From: Nostoc calcicola FACHB-3891
Lineage (GTDB): Bacteria > Cyanobacteriota > Cyanobacteriia > Cyanobacteriales > Nostocaceae
Length of the DNA: 41,838 nt
Reading direction: 5' to 3'
NCBI RefSeq assembly: GCF_014697355.1
Contig: NZ_JACJRQ010000060.1
Span: 1-41,838, forward strand
Positions 18,541-27,753 of this stretch are shown here, in pieces. Numbering within the stretch: the stretch's first letter is position 1; each line of letters starts with the position of its first letter. The translations under genes were made by a program, and so were the position numbers. A model generated the notes under the pieces. The model searched no databases, was not told the origin of the DNA, and saw only the letters and a program-made list of their open reading frames with translations.

Positions 18541-18737
18541 TATTTTTTGTCCCTAAATATACAAATATATCTAAGTAAACCCCGCTTGGTGTCGATGATT
18601 TCAATTAAATCCTTGTCTTTCATCCTAGCAAGAGAAAAGCAAGCAAGCTCTGAGGCTGCGGCTGACCAATCCCTGGTTTCTTTTTGCCAGTCCCAATCCT
18701 CCCCCATTCGTCTTTCAGGCTCGTTATCTTCGGTCAT
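18540..18737 (-). CDS. Small charged protein of unknown function (65 aa)
   Basis: A 65-residue frame with a very acidic, Trp-rich start ('EDNEPERRMGEDWDWQKETRDW') and a basic end. An AGGAAAG-like Shine-Dalgarno sequence sits about 10 bases before the ATG. The stop overlaps the next ATG. It begins 40 bp after the end of the regulator gene. Such coupling supports reality, but the short length and lack of recognised homologues keep confidence moderate. Confidence 0.5.
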   Translation of the reverse strand: MTEDNEPERRMGEDWDWQKETRDWSAAASELACFSLARMKDKDLIEIIDTKRGLLRYICIFRDKK

Positions 18738-18761
18738 TACTCGTCTTTCCTCTGCTCAATA

Positions 18762-18786
18762 TTGGGTTTTGCGTTGCTCAACCCAA
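18762..18786. repeat. Hairpin repeat TTGGGTT..AACCCAA overlapping the regulator stop
   Basis: A common cyanobacterial dispersed repeat (7-bp stem, 11-base loop). It spans the stop codon region of the 774-residue regulator, so the last few residues ('CRLG') may be repeat-derived. Confidence 0.55.
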
Positions 18787-21102
18787 CCTACATTTAATGC
18801 TAGCAACTTGATATAAAGATTGAATCGTTCGCCCATCACTAGGATATTCAACTACAGCAAAATTACATATTACCTGAAAGCGATCGCCATCAAAAGCTGT
18901 GAATATTTGCTGGCGTAAAGTAGTTAAAATTTCACTCAAACGATGGTTAATTTCTGCTTTTGTTACCCCAGAAATTCCCACTACAAAATCTCCGTTCCCC
19001 CAATAACCTAACACTTCACCACTGCAAAACGCCGATTGAAATAAACGACTCCATCTTAGTAATACTTGATTACCACCTTCGTGACCATATTTAATATTAA
19101 TTTGACGTAAATCATTCACACTCAAAATCGCCAAACAAACAGATTGCTGATTTTTCTCAGCTTGAGTAATTAGGTGTTCCAAATTGCGGCGAGAATGAAA
19201 CTGATTTGCTATTCCAGTTAAAGGATCTTTCGTAGAAAGAGACTGAAGTAAACGACTGCGTTCTAGACGATGGGTAATACGCGCCAACAATTCTGCTCCA
19301 ACAACAGGTTTAATCACATAATCATCTCCCCCCACAGCAAACACTTGCTGGACAATTTTGATTTCTCGATGAGCAGTGAGAAACACAATCGGTAATTCTT
19401 GCCATTGGGGATCGGTACGAACTGCTTGACAAAGTTCAATACCGCTAATTTGCGGCATATCTACATCTAAAATCAACAAATCCGGTGTCGTAGATTGCAG
19501 TACTTCCCAAAAACGTAACGGATTGTCCAATGCCGTCATCCGCATACCCCAAGGTTCTAACATTGGGCGCAGTGCTGCTAAAATCAGGGGATCGTCATCT
19601 ACTGCCAATATATTTACCCGCAAAGAACGAGTACGTTGTAATAGTTGAGACGCAACATCCCACACTTGAGCAGCTGTTACAGGTTTGGCTAGAAAACCCC
19701 GCGCCCCGCACTGAGCAAAAGTCACGCGTTCTACTAATTCATCATTCCCAGCCAGCACCAAAACTGGTACGGGTGGGTTACGCGTTGCTAATTCTGACAG
19801 TAGTGCTAAACTTTCTTGCCGTCGCCCTACCTCATCTACATTTATGACTACTAAATCTGGGGATGTGGTTTGCAAAAAGTTTTTTGCATCCTCTAAGTTT
19901 GTAATTTGCTGCCAACACATTCCCATGCATTCAACGAGTTGTTGCAACTGAGAACCGAGTTGGGGATTGGGGTCAATTAATATTAATTGACTACAAATTT
20001 CTGAGGCGATATCCGTGTGAATTTGATCGTCTAACTTTTGCCCCATTTGATTAATTAACTTACCCAAATCTTCAATCAGCGACAACAATTGTCGCTTTTC
20101 ACCTAGAGAAAAATCACCATCTTTTCCTAAAATTTGTTCAATTTTCCGCGCTATTTGAGTGCCATTGTCTTGTTCAAACATCCCCAAGACACCAGCTAAT
20201 TTGTGCGCCTCTCGTTCTGCGGATTTCTGTAACTCCTGAGTCAAGGTTTTGTGAGAAACTGCTGCTGCAAATTCTTCCAGCACCGCCAACCGCTGCACCA
20301 TCAACCCTTCATATTGTTTCCACAAACCACCCATCGCTTGCTGAAACTGCTCCTCAACATGAGGACTTGGAACTTGCGATTTTTCTTTCCCCCCCTGCTC
20401 CCTGCTCCCTGCTCCCCCTCCTCTTCCAGGATTCAGCCGATATCCCAAACCATAAACATTTTCAATCCAGTCTACTGCTCCGGCTGCCTTCAACTTTTGC
20501 CGTAAGTATTTAATATGTGATTTTACAGTCTCCTCCTGGGGTGGATCGTCAAAAGTCCACAAATGCTCAATGATATCGCCGCGACTAAAAACACGCGAGG
20601 GATTCCGCAGAAATAGCTCCAGCAGACTGTATTCTTTGGCAGTTAATTCTATGAGTTTGTTGTTATAGGTGACTTCGCAACTACTGGGATCTAGTCGTAG
20701 TGCGCCTACTTCTAGTATGGGGGTAACGGGGCGATCGCCGCGACGTAACAGCGCCCGTATTCTTGCTTGCAATTCTCCCAAATCCAAAGGCTTGATTAAA
20801 TAATCGTCCGCACCTGCATCAAGTCCCTGAATCCGCTCTTGAGTACCATCTTTCGCCGTCATCAACAGAATCGGAGTGAAACACCCACCAGAACGTAATC
20901 GCTGACACAATGTAATCCCGTCCAGTTTCGGCAATCCTACATCTATGAGCAGCAAATCGTAGCTGGCATTTTGGGTGTATTCCCAACCCATTTGCCCGTC
21001 TTGTGCTACATCCACAACATAGTGTTGTTTAGTCAGAGACTTCAACAAGACACTTGCTAAAACTTCTTCATCTTCAATTAGCAAGATTCTCATCGCACCC
21101 AT
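18778..21102 (-). CDS. Multi-receiver OmpR-type response regulator with HPt and degenerate GGDEF
   Basis: The 774-residue protein has, in order: a receiver (about 4-118, 'LLLIDVGLPKLDG'); an OmpR/PhoB winged helix (128-225, 'ELTAKEYSLLELFLRNP', 'VYGLGYRLNP'); a repeat-derived linker (226-242); an HPt domain with 'AHKLAGVLG' (His300); a second receiver-like domain whose phospho-acceptor is replaced by Asn ('LVVINVDEVG'); a true receiver ('LLILDVDMPQISG'); and a GGDEF-like domain whose signature is 'GNGDF', so cyclase activity is unlikely. It would combine DNA binding with internal phosphorelay. MRILLIE (ATG 21093) is an alternative start to ATG 21102. It is probably the first gene of a unit with the two small downstream genes. 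The partner kinase is not evident. Confidence 0.9.
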   Translation of the reverse strand: MGAMRILLIEDEEVLASVLLKSLTKQHYVVDVAQDGQMGWEYTQNASYDLLLIDVGLPKLDGITLCQRLRSGGCFTPILLMTAKDGTQERIQGLDAGADDYLIKPLDLGELQARIRALLRRGDRPVTPILEVGALRLDPSSCEVTYNNKLIELTAKEYSLLELFLRNPSRVFSRGDIIEHLWTFDDPPQEETVKSHIKYLRQKLKAAGAVDWIENVYGLGYRLNPGRGGGAGSREQGGKEKSQVPSPHVEEQFQQAMGGLWKQYEGLMVQRLAVLEEFAAAVSHKTLTQELQKSAEREAHKLAGVLGMFEQDNGTQIARKIEQILGKDGDFSLGEKRQLLSLIEDLGKLINQMGQKLDDQIHTDIASEICSQLILIDPNPQLGSQLQQLVECMGMCWQQITNLEDAKNFLQTTSPDLVVINVDEVGRRQESLALLSELATRNPPVPVLVLAGNDELVERVTFAQCGARGFLAKPVTAAQVWDVASQLLQRTRSLRVNILAVDDDPLILAALRPMLEPWGMRMTALDNPLRFWEVLQSTTPDLLILDVDMPQISGIELCQAVRTDPQWQELPIVFLTAHREIKIVQQVFAVGGDDYVIKPVVGAELLARITHRLERSRLLQSLSTKDPLTGIANQFHSRRNLEHLITQAEKNQQSVCLAILSVNDLRQINIKYGHEGGNQVLLRWSRLFQSAFCSGEVLGYWGNGDFVVGISGVTKAEINHRLSEILTTLRQQIFTAFDGDRFQVICNFAVVEYPSDGRTIQSLYQVASIKCRLG
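20384..20426. repeat. In-frame CTGCTCCC repeat in the regulator linker
   Basis: Tandem 'TGCTCCC' units on the plus strand are read on the minus strand as a Gly/Glu/Gln-rich linker right after the winged-helix domain. The same unit is found intergenically at 9024-9050. Confidence 0.75.
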
Positions 21103-21596
21103 CCAATATATAACTTGCTACCTTCCCCCAAAAAAATAGTAGACTAAATAACCAATTTTCTACAACAAAAAAATATAAATAAATCAGGAGTCAGAATCCA
21201 GAATTCAGTATTCAGAATACTCTTCGTACAGAATTCATACTGAATTTTGACTCCTGAGTTCTGAATTCTTTAGGACTTACGCAAAAACTCTCTGAAACTC
21301 TTATTTCTTTGTGTCCTACCCTGCGGGAAGCCACTTCGTGTCTATAAAGCGTATTTGATGATTTGCATCTTCACCAAATGTCAAATTGCGGCGATGTCAA
21401 TTCAGTATATTTACATTGTGTTAGTCCTTGCTTAGCGCACCAGTCCAAGATTTTGGTGCTTTAGCTAGCTATATTTCAAAAATTAAGATGAGTTTTATAT
21501 GTGTTTTTGAAATAGTAATATATACTCTACTACAAACTACTTAAGTATACCGCTTAATTCTGGTTACTTAGTCCTTTTACCTCAGAAATTTATTTT
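21103..21596. other. Intergenic region upstream of the RTX gene
   Basis: It contains 'GAATTC'-type repeats (21183-21268), a copy of the 'AGGACTTACGCA' repeat (21271-21343), then about 250 bp of AT-rich DNA leading to the RTX start, presumably with its promoter. No convincing promoter motif or gene is visible. Confidence 0.55.
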
Positions 21597-24500
21597 ATGA
21601 ATTTTTTCCTACAACCCTTCCTGACACTGGTATACAACGAACTAGAGTCCTTTTCTAATTCAGAAAACTTCTGGAATTTGTTAGATACTGCTTTTGGTAG
21701 ACAATACAATCGTGCTAATGCTATAAAACTGCGATCGCACTTGCAAACTGGTGATTTTACTGAATTACCTAAAATTCAGGTGATTAATGATAGCATTCTG
21801 GGTAATGCAAGAGGGGCTTACGCTGTTAGCAAGAATACAATTTATCTGTCTGATAAATTTATTGCTAGTGCCTCAAGTGAATCCATTAACGCAGTTCTAT
21901 TAGAAGAAATTGGACATTTTATTGATGCTTATATTAATAAAAAAGATGCGCCAGGGGATGAAGGGGCAATTTTTGCGGCGTTGGTACAGGGTCAATTTCT
22001 AGATAGTGAAACCTTACAGGCGCTAAGGGCTGAGGATGACCACGCCACGATTACCCTTAATGGCCAGCAAATAGAAGTCGAACAGGCGAACTATATTGGC
22101 GACAACAATGCCAATAATGTAGTCGGTAGCATTGACAACGATCTTTTGATTGGTTTTGGTGGCAATGACACCTTCAATGGTGGTGCTGGAAATGATGGAC
22201 TCTATGGCGACGATGACAATGACTCGCTCTTTGGTGGCGCCGGCGATGATAACGATAGCACCTACTTAGGTTATATCAACGGAACTAGTTGGTATGGCGG
22301 ACTCTATGGTGGTGCCGGCAATGATACCCTCAACGGAGGAGATGGCAATGACTACCTTGACCCCGGTATCGGCATTGATAGTGTAATCGGCGGTACAGGC
22401 ATTGATACCCTGGGCATCGATTACACAGGAGAAAGCACACCCCTGACAATTAACTATCTCAACGATACTTCAGCATTAGCCACTGACAGAGTAAAAATTC
22501 AGGGAGTCGAAAGCATTTATATCGTTGGTAGTACAGCCAGCGACAGCATCAAAATCTCGGCAACCACTGGCAAAGATACAGTCTTTGGTGGATTTGGCAA
22601 TGACCTAATCGAAACGGGTTTCGGCAATGACCTAATTGTTGGAGAAGACGGCAATGACACCCTTAATGGTGGTGCTGGAAATGATGGACTCTATGGCGAC
22701 GATGGAAATGACTCCCTCGTTGGTGGTGCTGGCGACGATAACAGTAGCACCTACTTTGGTTATATCAACGGAACTAGTTGGTATGGCGGACTCTATGGCG
22801 GTGTCGGCAATGATACCCTCAACGGCGGAGATGGGGCTGACTACCTTGACCCAGGTATCGGCATTGATAGTGTCATCGGAGGTACAGGCATTGATACCCT
22901 GGGCATCGATTACACAGGAGAAACAACACCCCTGACAATTAACTATCTCAATGATACTTCGGCATTAACCACTGACAGAGTAAAAATTCAGGGAGTCGAA
23001 AGCATTTATATCGTTGCAAGTACAGCCAGCGACACCATCAAAATCTCGGCAACCACTGGTAAAGATACAGTCTTTGCTGGATTTGGCAATGACCTAATTG
23101 AAACGGGTTTAGGCAATGACCTAATTGTTGGTGAATATGGCAATGACACCCTCAATGGTGGTGTTGGAAATGATGGACTTTATGGCGACGATGGCGATGA
23201 TTTCCTCAGAGGTGGCACTGGAGATGAGAATGATAATACCTACTTTGGTTATATTAACGGAACTAGTCGGTATGGCGGACTCTATGGCGGAGCTGGTAAC
23301 GACACCCTTTTAGGGGAAGATGGCAGTGATGAACTCTACGGTGGAGCCGGTAATGATAGCCTTGATGGTGGAGCCGGCAATGACTATTTCGACCTTGGCG
23401 GTGGACTAGATACAGTTATTGGCGGAGCGGGAATCGACACCCTGAATTTAGACAATGGTGGTGGCACAACTAACTTTACTATTGGCTACACCGACGCCAA
23501 CATTTTCGCCACAGGCTTACCCATTAAAGAAATAGAAGTCATCAACCTGGTTTCTGGCAGTGGTAATGACAGCTTGAATATCAGTGCAGCCATTGGCAAT
23601 AACACCGTTCAAGGTGGAGCAGGTAACGACAACATCACCACAAGCATAGGAAACGACTTAATTCTGGCGGGAATTGGCAACGATACCGTCACAGCAGGAG
23701 CCGGCACTGATGGAATCTATGGCGATGATGGCGATGATTTCCTTAGAGGTGGTACTGGAGATGACAACGATAGCACCTATTTGGGTCTTTTGGGCACTAG
23801 TCGCTACGGCGGACTCTACGGCGGAGTCGGTAACGATACCCTCTTAGGCGAAGATGGCAATGACGATCTCTACGGCGGAGCTGGTAATGATAGCCTTGAT
23901 GGAGGAGCTGGCAATGACTACCTCGACCTGGGAGGAGGGGCAGATACAGTTATTGGCGGTTCAGGTTATGACACCCTGTATTTAGACAATGGTGGTGGCA
24001 CAACTAACTTTACTGTCAGCTACACCGACGCCAACATTTTCGCCACAGGCGGCGTACCCTTCAAAGAAATAGAAGTCATCAACCTGATTTCCGGCAGTGG
24101 TAATGACAGTTTGAATATCAGTGCAGCCATTGGCAATAACACCGTTCAAGGCGGAGCGGGTAACGACAACATTACCACAGGCATAGGAAACGACTTAATT
24201 TTGGCGGGAATTGGCAACGATACCGTCACAGCAGGAGCCGGCACTGATGGACTCTATGGCGATGATGGCGATGATTTCCTTAGAGGTGGTACTGGAGATG
24301 ACAACGATAGCACCTATTTGGGTCTTTTGGGCACTAGTCGCTACGGTGGACTTTATGGCGGAGTCGGTAACGATACCCTCTTAGGCGAAGATGGCAATGA
24401 CGATCTCTACGGTGGAGCTGGTAATGATAGCCTTGATGGAGGAGCCGGCAATGACTATCTCGACCTGGGAGGAGGGGCAGACACAGTTATTGGCGGTTCA

Positions 24501-27047
24501 GGTTATGACACCCTGTATTTAGACAATGGTGGTGGCACAACTAACTTTACTGTCAGCTACACCGACACCAACATTTTTGCCACAGGCGGCGTACCCTTCA
24601 AAGAAATAGAAGTCATCAACCTGATTTCTGGCAGTGGTAATGACAGCCTGAATATCAGTGCAGCCATTGGCAATAACACCGTTCAAGGCGGAGCAGGTAA
24701 CGACAACATCACCACAAGCATAGGAAACGACTTAATTTTGGCGGGAATTGGCAACGATACCGTCACAGGAGGAGCCAGCACTGATGGACTCTATGGCGAT
24801 GATGGCGATGATTTCCTTAGAGGTGGTACTGGAGACGATAACGATAGCACCTATTTGGGTCTTGTGGGCACTAGTCGCTACGGCGGACTTTATGGCGGTG
24901 CAGGTAACGACACCCTTTTAGGCGAAGATGGCAATGACAATCTTGATGGTGGTTCAGGCATTGATAGCCTCGACGGGGGAGACGGCAACGACACTTTAAG
25001 ACCAGGCACAGGAGCAGATACTATTGTTGGGGGAGCAGGTTCAGATTACCTCGAATTAGATCATTCTGACTTATCGACCGCCTTAACCCTGAATTACGTC
25101 GATCTTAATGTCTTTGCTACCATCGCTGACAGCACCTTTAGACAAGTTGAAACCATCCGTTTATTGTCGGGTAGTGGCAACGATAACATCAACTTAAGTG
25201 CAGCCATTGGTAATAACTATGTCGAAGGCAGAAACGGAAATGACACCATTTCAGGAAGTGTCGGCAATGAAGAATTTAGAGGTGGTCTTGGTCAGGATAG
25301 TCTTTTAGGACAAACAGGCAATGATAAACTTTATGGAGAGGCAGGTAATGATACCCTCTTAGGCGGTGCAGGTAATGATTCCCTTTATGGAGGTACAGAC
25401 AATGATAGCCTCTTAGGTGGAGAAGGCGATGACTATCTCAAGCCAGAAGAAGGAGCCGATACTGTCTTGGGAGGAACTGGCTCAGACCTGCTCGATTTAG
25501 ACCATTCCGATCAATCTGTTGCTTTAACACTAAACTACACCAATGTCAATACCTTAACTACCATTGCCGATACCACCTTCAAAGAAATAGAAACCATTAG
25601 TCTGTTATCTGGAAGTGGCAATGATAACCTGAATTTAAGTGCAGCCATTGGCAATAACTATATCGAAGGCAGAGATGGCAATGACACCATCTCAGGTAGT
25701 GTGGGAAATGAAGAATTTAGAGGTGGTCTTGGTCAAGATAGTCTCTTAGGACAAGCAGGCAACGATAATCTTTATGGAGAGGCAGGTAATGATACCCTCT
25801 TGGGCGGTGAAGGCAACGATAGTCTTTACGGAGGTGCAGGGAATGATAGCCTCTTAGGAGGAGAAGGTGATGACTATTTCAATCCCGCCGAAGGAGCCGA
25901 TACAATTATCGGCGGCAATGGTATTGATACTCTACAATTAGACCGTTCAGGTAATACCATCACTACTAACTTTACTGTTACTTACACCAATGCTAGTGTC
26001 TTCGCAGTTTTAAACGATGTCAATTTCAAAGATATCGAATCTATCAACTTCATATCTGGCAGTGGTAACGATGTTTTGAATTTCAGTGCTACTACTCGGG
26101 AGGATATTATAAAAGGCGGAGATGGCAACGATAACATTATCACAGGCAGCGGTAAAGACCGCATTTATGGTGATACTGGCAATGACACCATCTCAGGACA
26201 AGCTGAGAACGATTTGATCTTTGGTGGGGTAGGTAATGACAGCCTCTCTGGTGATGGTGGCTCAGATGGTTTGTACGCTGGCGAAGGAGACGACTACCTC
26301 AAAGGTGGCTCTGGCAATGACAGAGATACCTTTCTCTATACAGAATATGTCTTCATCGACATTAACGGTAATTTTTTCATCGATCCTGGCGAACTGTTCG
26401 CCATTAATTACTTCGCTGGATTGCGGGGCGAAGAAGGCAATGATACCTTAGATCCCGGACTCGGTGCTGATTATGTAGATGGCGGCACAGAAACTGATTT
26501 ACTCAAGGTTGACTACTCTACTATTACTACTGCTGGTATTTCTACCACTGTGGGCACTAATGGCAGTGGCACCATTTCCGCAGGGGATAGTACTATCTCT
26601 TACTTCAATATTGAGCAGTTTGATATTCTTGGCACCTCACAAGCAGATAACTTGAGGGGAGGAAACCTCAGCGATACTCTCCAAGGCGGTGCAGGTAATG
26701 ATACTCTCAATGGAAGTGGAACGAGTCCCAGTTTAAGTCAAATAGATATCTTAACAGGAGGTTTAGGACGCGATCGCTTTGTTTTAGGAGATACAAATAC
26801 AGTTTTTTACGATGACAATAATCTCCTAACTGCGGGAACAGACAGCTATGCTAGACTTACCGATTTTAACCCCGTTGAAGACATCATTCAACTCCGGGGC
26901 GTAAGTACTGATTATCGTTTAGTACTCTCTGGTTCCAATACCCAGTTATTTAGAGATAAACCAGGAACCGAACCGGATGAATTGATTGCTCTTATCGATG
27001 CTCAAACTGGGTTGAATCTAACCAATAGTTACTTTAATTACTCATAA
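21597..27047 (+). CDS. Large RTX-type calcium-binding repeat protein
   Basis: The 1816-residue protein starts with a domain of about 160 residues containing 'NAVLLEEIGHFID' followed by 'DAPGDEGAIFAALVQG', which looks like a zincin metallopeptidase motif in which the first His of HExxH is Glu. The rest consists of arrays of RTX nonapeptides (GGxGNDxLx) that bind calcium in parallel beta-rolls, alternating with beta-rich spacers ('NFTVSYTDANIFATGG'). The C-terminus ('DRFVLGDTN', 'ARLTDFNPVEDIIQL', 'SYFNYS') resembles other cyanobacterial RTX proteins, so type I secretion without a cleaved N-terminal signal is inferred. No ABC exporter genes are nearby. Internal tandem duplications have periods of 489, 537 and 441 bp. 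A surface or extracellular matrix role is plausible; no toxin domain is visible. Confidence 0.9.
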   Translation: MNFFLQPFLTLVYNELESFSNSENFWNLLDTAFGRQYNRANAIKLRSHLQTGDFTELPKIQVINDSILGNARGAYAVSKNTIYLSDKFIASASSESINAVLLEEIGHFIDAYINKKDAPGDEGAIFAALVQGQFLDSETLQALRAEDDHATITLNGQQIEVEQANYIGDNNANNVVGSIDNDLLIGFGGNDTFNGGAGNDGLYGDDDNDSLFGGAGDDNDSTYLGYINGTSWYGGLYGGAGNDTLNGGDGNDYLDPGIGIDSVIGGTGIDTLGIDYTGESTPLTINYLNDTSALATDRVKIQGVESIYIVGSTASDSIKISATTGKDTVFGGFGNDLIETGFGNDLIVGEDGNDTLNGGAGNDGLYGDDGNDSLVGGAGDDNSSTYFGYINGTSWYGGLYGGVGNDTLNGGDGADYLDPGIGIDSVIGGTGIDTLGIDYTGETTPLTINYLNDTSALTTDRVKIQGVESIYIVASTASDTIKISATTGKDTVFAGFGNDLIETGLGNDLIVGEYGNDTLNGGVGNDGLYGDDGDDFLRGGTGDENDNTYFGYINGTSRYGGLYGGAGNDTLLGEDGSDELYGGAGNDSLDGGAGNDYFDLGGGLDTVIGGAGIDTLNLDNGGGTTNFTIGYTDANIFATGLPIKEIEVINLVSGSGNDSLNISAAIGNNTVQGGAGNDNITTSIGNDLILAGIGNDTVTAGAGTDGIYGDDGDDFLRGGTGDDNDSTYLGLLGTSRYGGLYGGVGNDTLLGEDGNDDLYGGAGNDSLDGGAGNDYLDLGGGADTVIGGSGYDTLYLDNGGGTTNFTVSYTDANIFATGGVPFKEIEVINLISGSGNDSLNISAAIGNNTVQGGAGNDNITTGIGNDLILAGIGNDTVTAGAGTDGLYGDDGDDFLRGGTGDDNDSTYLGLLGTSRYGGLYGGVGNDTLLGEDGNDDLYGGAGNDSLDGGAGNDYLDLGGGADTVIGGSGYDTLYLDNGGGTTNFTVSYTDTNIFATGGVPFKEIEVINLISGSGNDSLNISAAIGNNTVQGGAGNDNITTSIGNDLILAGIGNDTVTGGASTDGLYGDDGDDFLRGGTGDDNDSTYLGLVGTSRYGGLYGGAGNDTLLGEDGNDNLDGGSGIDSLDGGDGNDTLRPGTGADTIVGGAGSDYLELDHSDLSTALTLNYVDLNVFATIADSTFRQVETIRLLSGSGNDNINLSAAIGNNYVEGRNGNDTISGSVGNEEFRGGLGQDSLLGQTGNDKLYGEAGNDTLLGGAGNDSLYGGTDNDSLLGGEGDDYLKPEEGADTVLGGTGSDLLDLDHSDQSVALTLNYTNVNTLTTIADTTFKEIETISLLSGSGNDNLNLSAAIGNNYIEGRDGNDTISGSVGNEEFRGGLGQDSLLGQAGNDNLYGEAGNDTLLGGEGNDSLYGGAGNDSLLGGEGDDYFNPAEGADTIIGGNGIDTLQLDRSGNTITTNFTVTYTNASVFAVLNDVNFKDIESINFISGSGNDVLNFSATTREDIIKGGDGNDNIITGSGKDRIYGDTGNDTISGQAENDLIFGGVGNDSLSGDGGSDGLYAGEGDDYLKGGSGNDRDTFLYTEYVFIDINGNFFIDPGELFAINYFAGLRGEEGNDTLDPGLGADYVDGGTETDLLKVDYSTITTAGISTTVGTNGSGTISAGDSTISYFNIEQFDILGTSQADNLRGGNLSDTLQGGAGNDTLNGSGTSPSLSQIDILTGGLGRDRFVLGDTNTVFYDDNNLLTAGTDSYARLTDFNPVEDIIQLRGVSTDYRLVLSGSNTQLFRDKPGTEPDELIALIDAQTGLNLTNSYFNYS
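22284..23261 (+). repeat. Two tandem 489-bp (163-aa) units in the RTX gene
   Basis: The landmark ACTAGT occurs at 22284, 22773 and 23262, giving two exact 489-bp intervals. Each unit encodes RTX repeats plus the spacer 'LTINYLNDTSAL'. The copies are highly similar at the DNA level. Confidence 0.85.
23262..24869 (+). repeat. Three tandem 534-537-bp (178-179-aa) units in the RTX gene
   Basis: The ACTAGTCG landmark occurs at 23262, 23796, 24333 and 24870. Units two and three (537 bp each) differ by eye at roughly twenty sites, mostly synonymous. Each unit carries two RTX blocks around the spacer 'NFTVSYTDANIFATGG' or a close variant. Confidence 0.85.
25045..25926 (+). repeat. Two tandem 441-bp (147-aa) units in the RTX gene
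   Basis: The landmark 'AGAATTTAGAGGTGGTCTTG' occurs at 25271 and 25712, 441 bp apart. Flanking unit limits are approximate. The encoded core is 'VGNEEFRGGLGQDSLLGQ'. Confidence 0.75.
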
Positions 27048-27099
27048 GCCTTCACAGTACGATCGAAACTCCTGAGGGGCATGGGGTATTGGTCATTTG

Positions 27100-27201
27100 T
27101 TACAGCAATTTTCATCTATTTGAACCACAATCCTTTGTAGGGTAGCACAGCTGTGCTACCCTACCCTATGGTTTAATTACCTGAAAATTGCATTGCTGTA
27201 A
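27100..27201. mobile_element. MITE-like element, TIR TTACAGCA(A)TTTTCA, copy 1
   Basis: TTACAGCAATTTTCAT at the left (27100-27115) pairs with TGAAAATTGCATTGCTGTAA at the right (27182-27201), allowing a small insertion. The centre is a palindrome GGGTAGCACAGCTGTGCTACCC (27140-27161). It has no coding capacity. Confidence 0.65.
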
Positions 27202-27494
27202 TTACCAATGATATCAAGTTCGCTTAATTGCTTATAATTCAAAATTCTCCGCGTCCGCGTGTCCCCGTGTCTGGGCGTCAGCCTTAATTACAAGTATTCA
27301 TCCGAACCTGATATGACAAATCACCCACACGTCAATTGAGTACGAGCCATAGCACGTTCATGACGAGCTAGGAGTTTAACTGTGCTACCTCACTATGCAT
27401 CTGTCGATCGTACATCTACAATACCGCTGATGCAGAAAGGATCTGGCGATCGCTTGCAAACACAGTTTCATCATTCTCATTTGGGACTGGCAAT

Positions 27495-27594
27495 TTATAG
27501 CTATTTTCAGGTAAATAGACCGCGCGGTAAGGGCACAGCAATGCTGTGCCCCTACGACAGATGTGGTTCAAATACATGAAAACTGCTGTGGTAA
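27495..27594. mobile_element. MITE-like element, same family, copy 2 (inverted)
   Basis: The right part 'TGTGGTTCAAATACATGAAA' is the inverse of the left part of copy 1, and the central palindrome is GGGCACAGCAATGCTGTGCCC (27530-27550). Length is 100 bp versus 102 bp for copy 1, supporting a single non-autonomous family. Confidence 0.65.
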
Positions 27595-27698
27595 CTGGAT
27601 TTTCGTCAAAAAATTATTAAATAATTATTAAAAATATATATAACCCGGGATTTTATGCTTGAAACTTATTAATAATAAATCTAATAATTTAATTTATT

Positions 27699-27725
27699 TT
27701 AGCACTCAAAGTTTGTAAGTGCTAA
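27699..27725. promoter_or_regulatory. CIRCE-like operator (HrcA site)
   Basis: TTAGCACTC (27699-27707), nine bases, then AAGTGCTAA (27717-27725). The CIRCE consensus is TTAGCACTC-N9-GAGTGCTAA, so 17 of 18 arm positions match with the exact 9-base spacing. A -10-like TATAGT follows at 27748-27753, so the operator would lie across or just upstream of the -35 region, as expected for repression by HrcA. The next gene starts 132 bp downstream. Confidence 0.65.
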
Positions 27726-27747
27726 CTTTTAACTAAAAATTAAGACC

Positions 27748-27753
27748 TATAGT
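27748..27753 (+). promoter_or_regulatory. Candidate -10 element TATAGT
   Basis: TATAGT lies 22 bp after the CIRCE-like site and about 105 bp before the ATG of the 115-residue gene. The -35 position (about 27724-27730) is not a good match to consensus. Confidence 0.35.

Noticed and set aside
21597..27047. RTX protein as a haemolysin or toxin
   Set aside because: RTX repeats alone indicate calcium binding and secretion. No toxin, lipase or protease domain with intact catalytic residues is visible.
27382..27579. 65-residue plus-strand frame
   Set aside because: Its 3' half is the second MITE copy, and there is no conservation signal or ribosome binding site.
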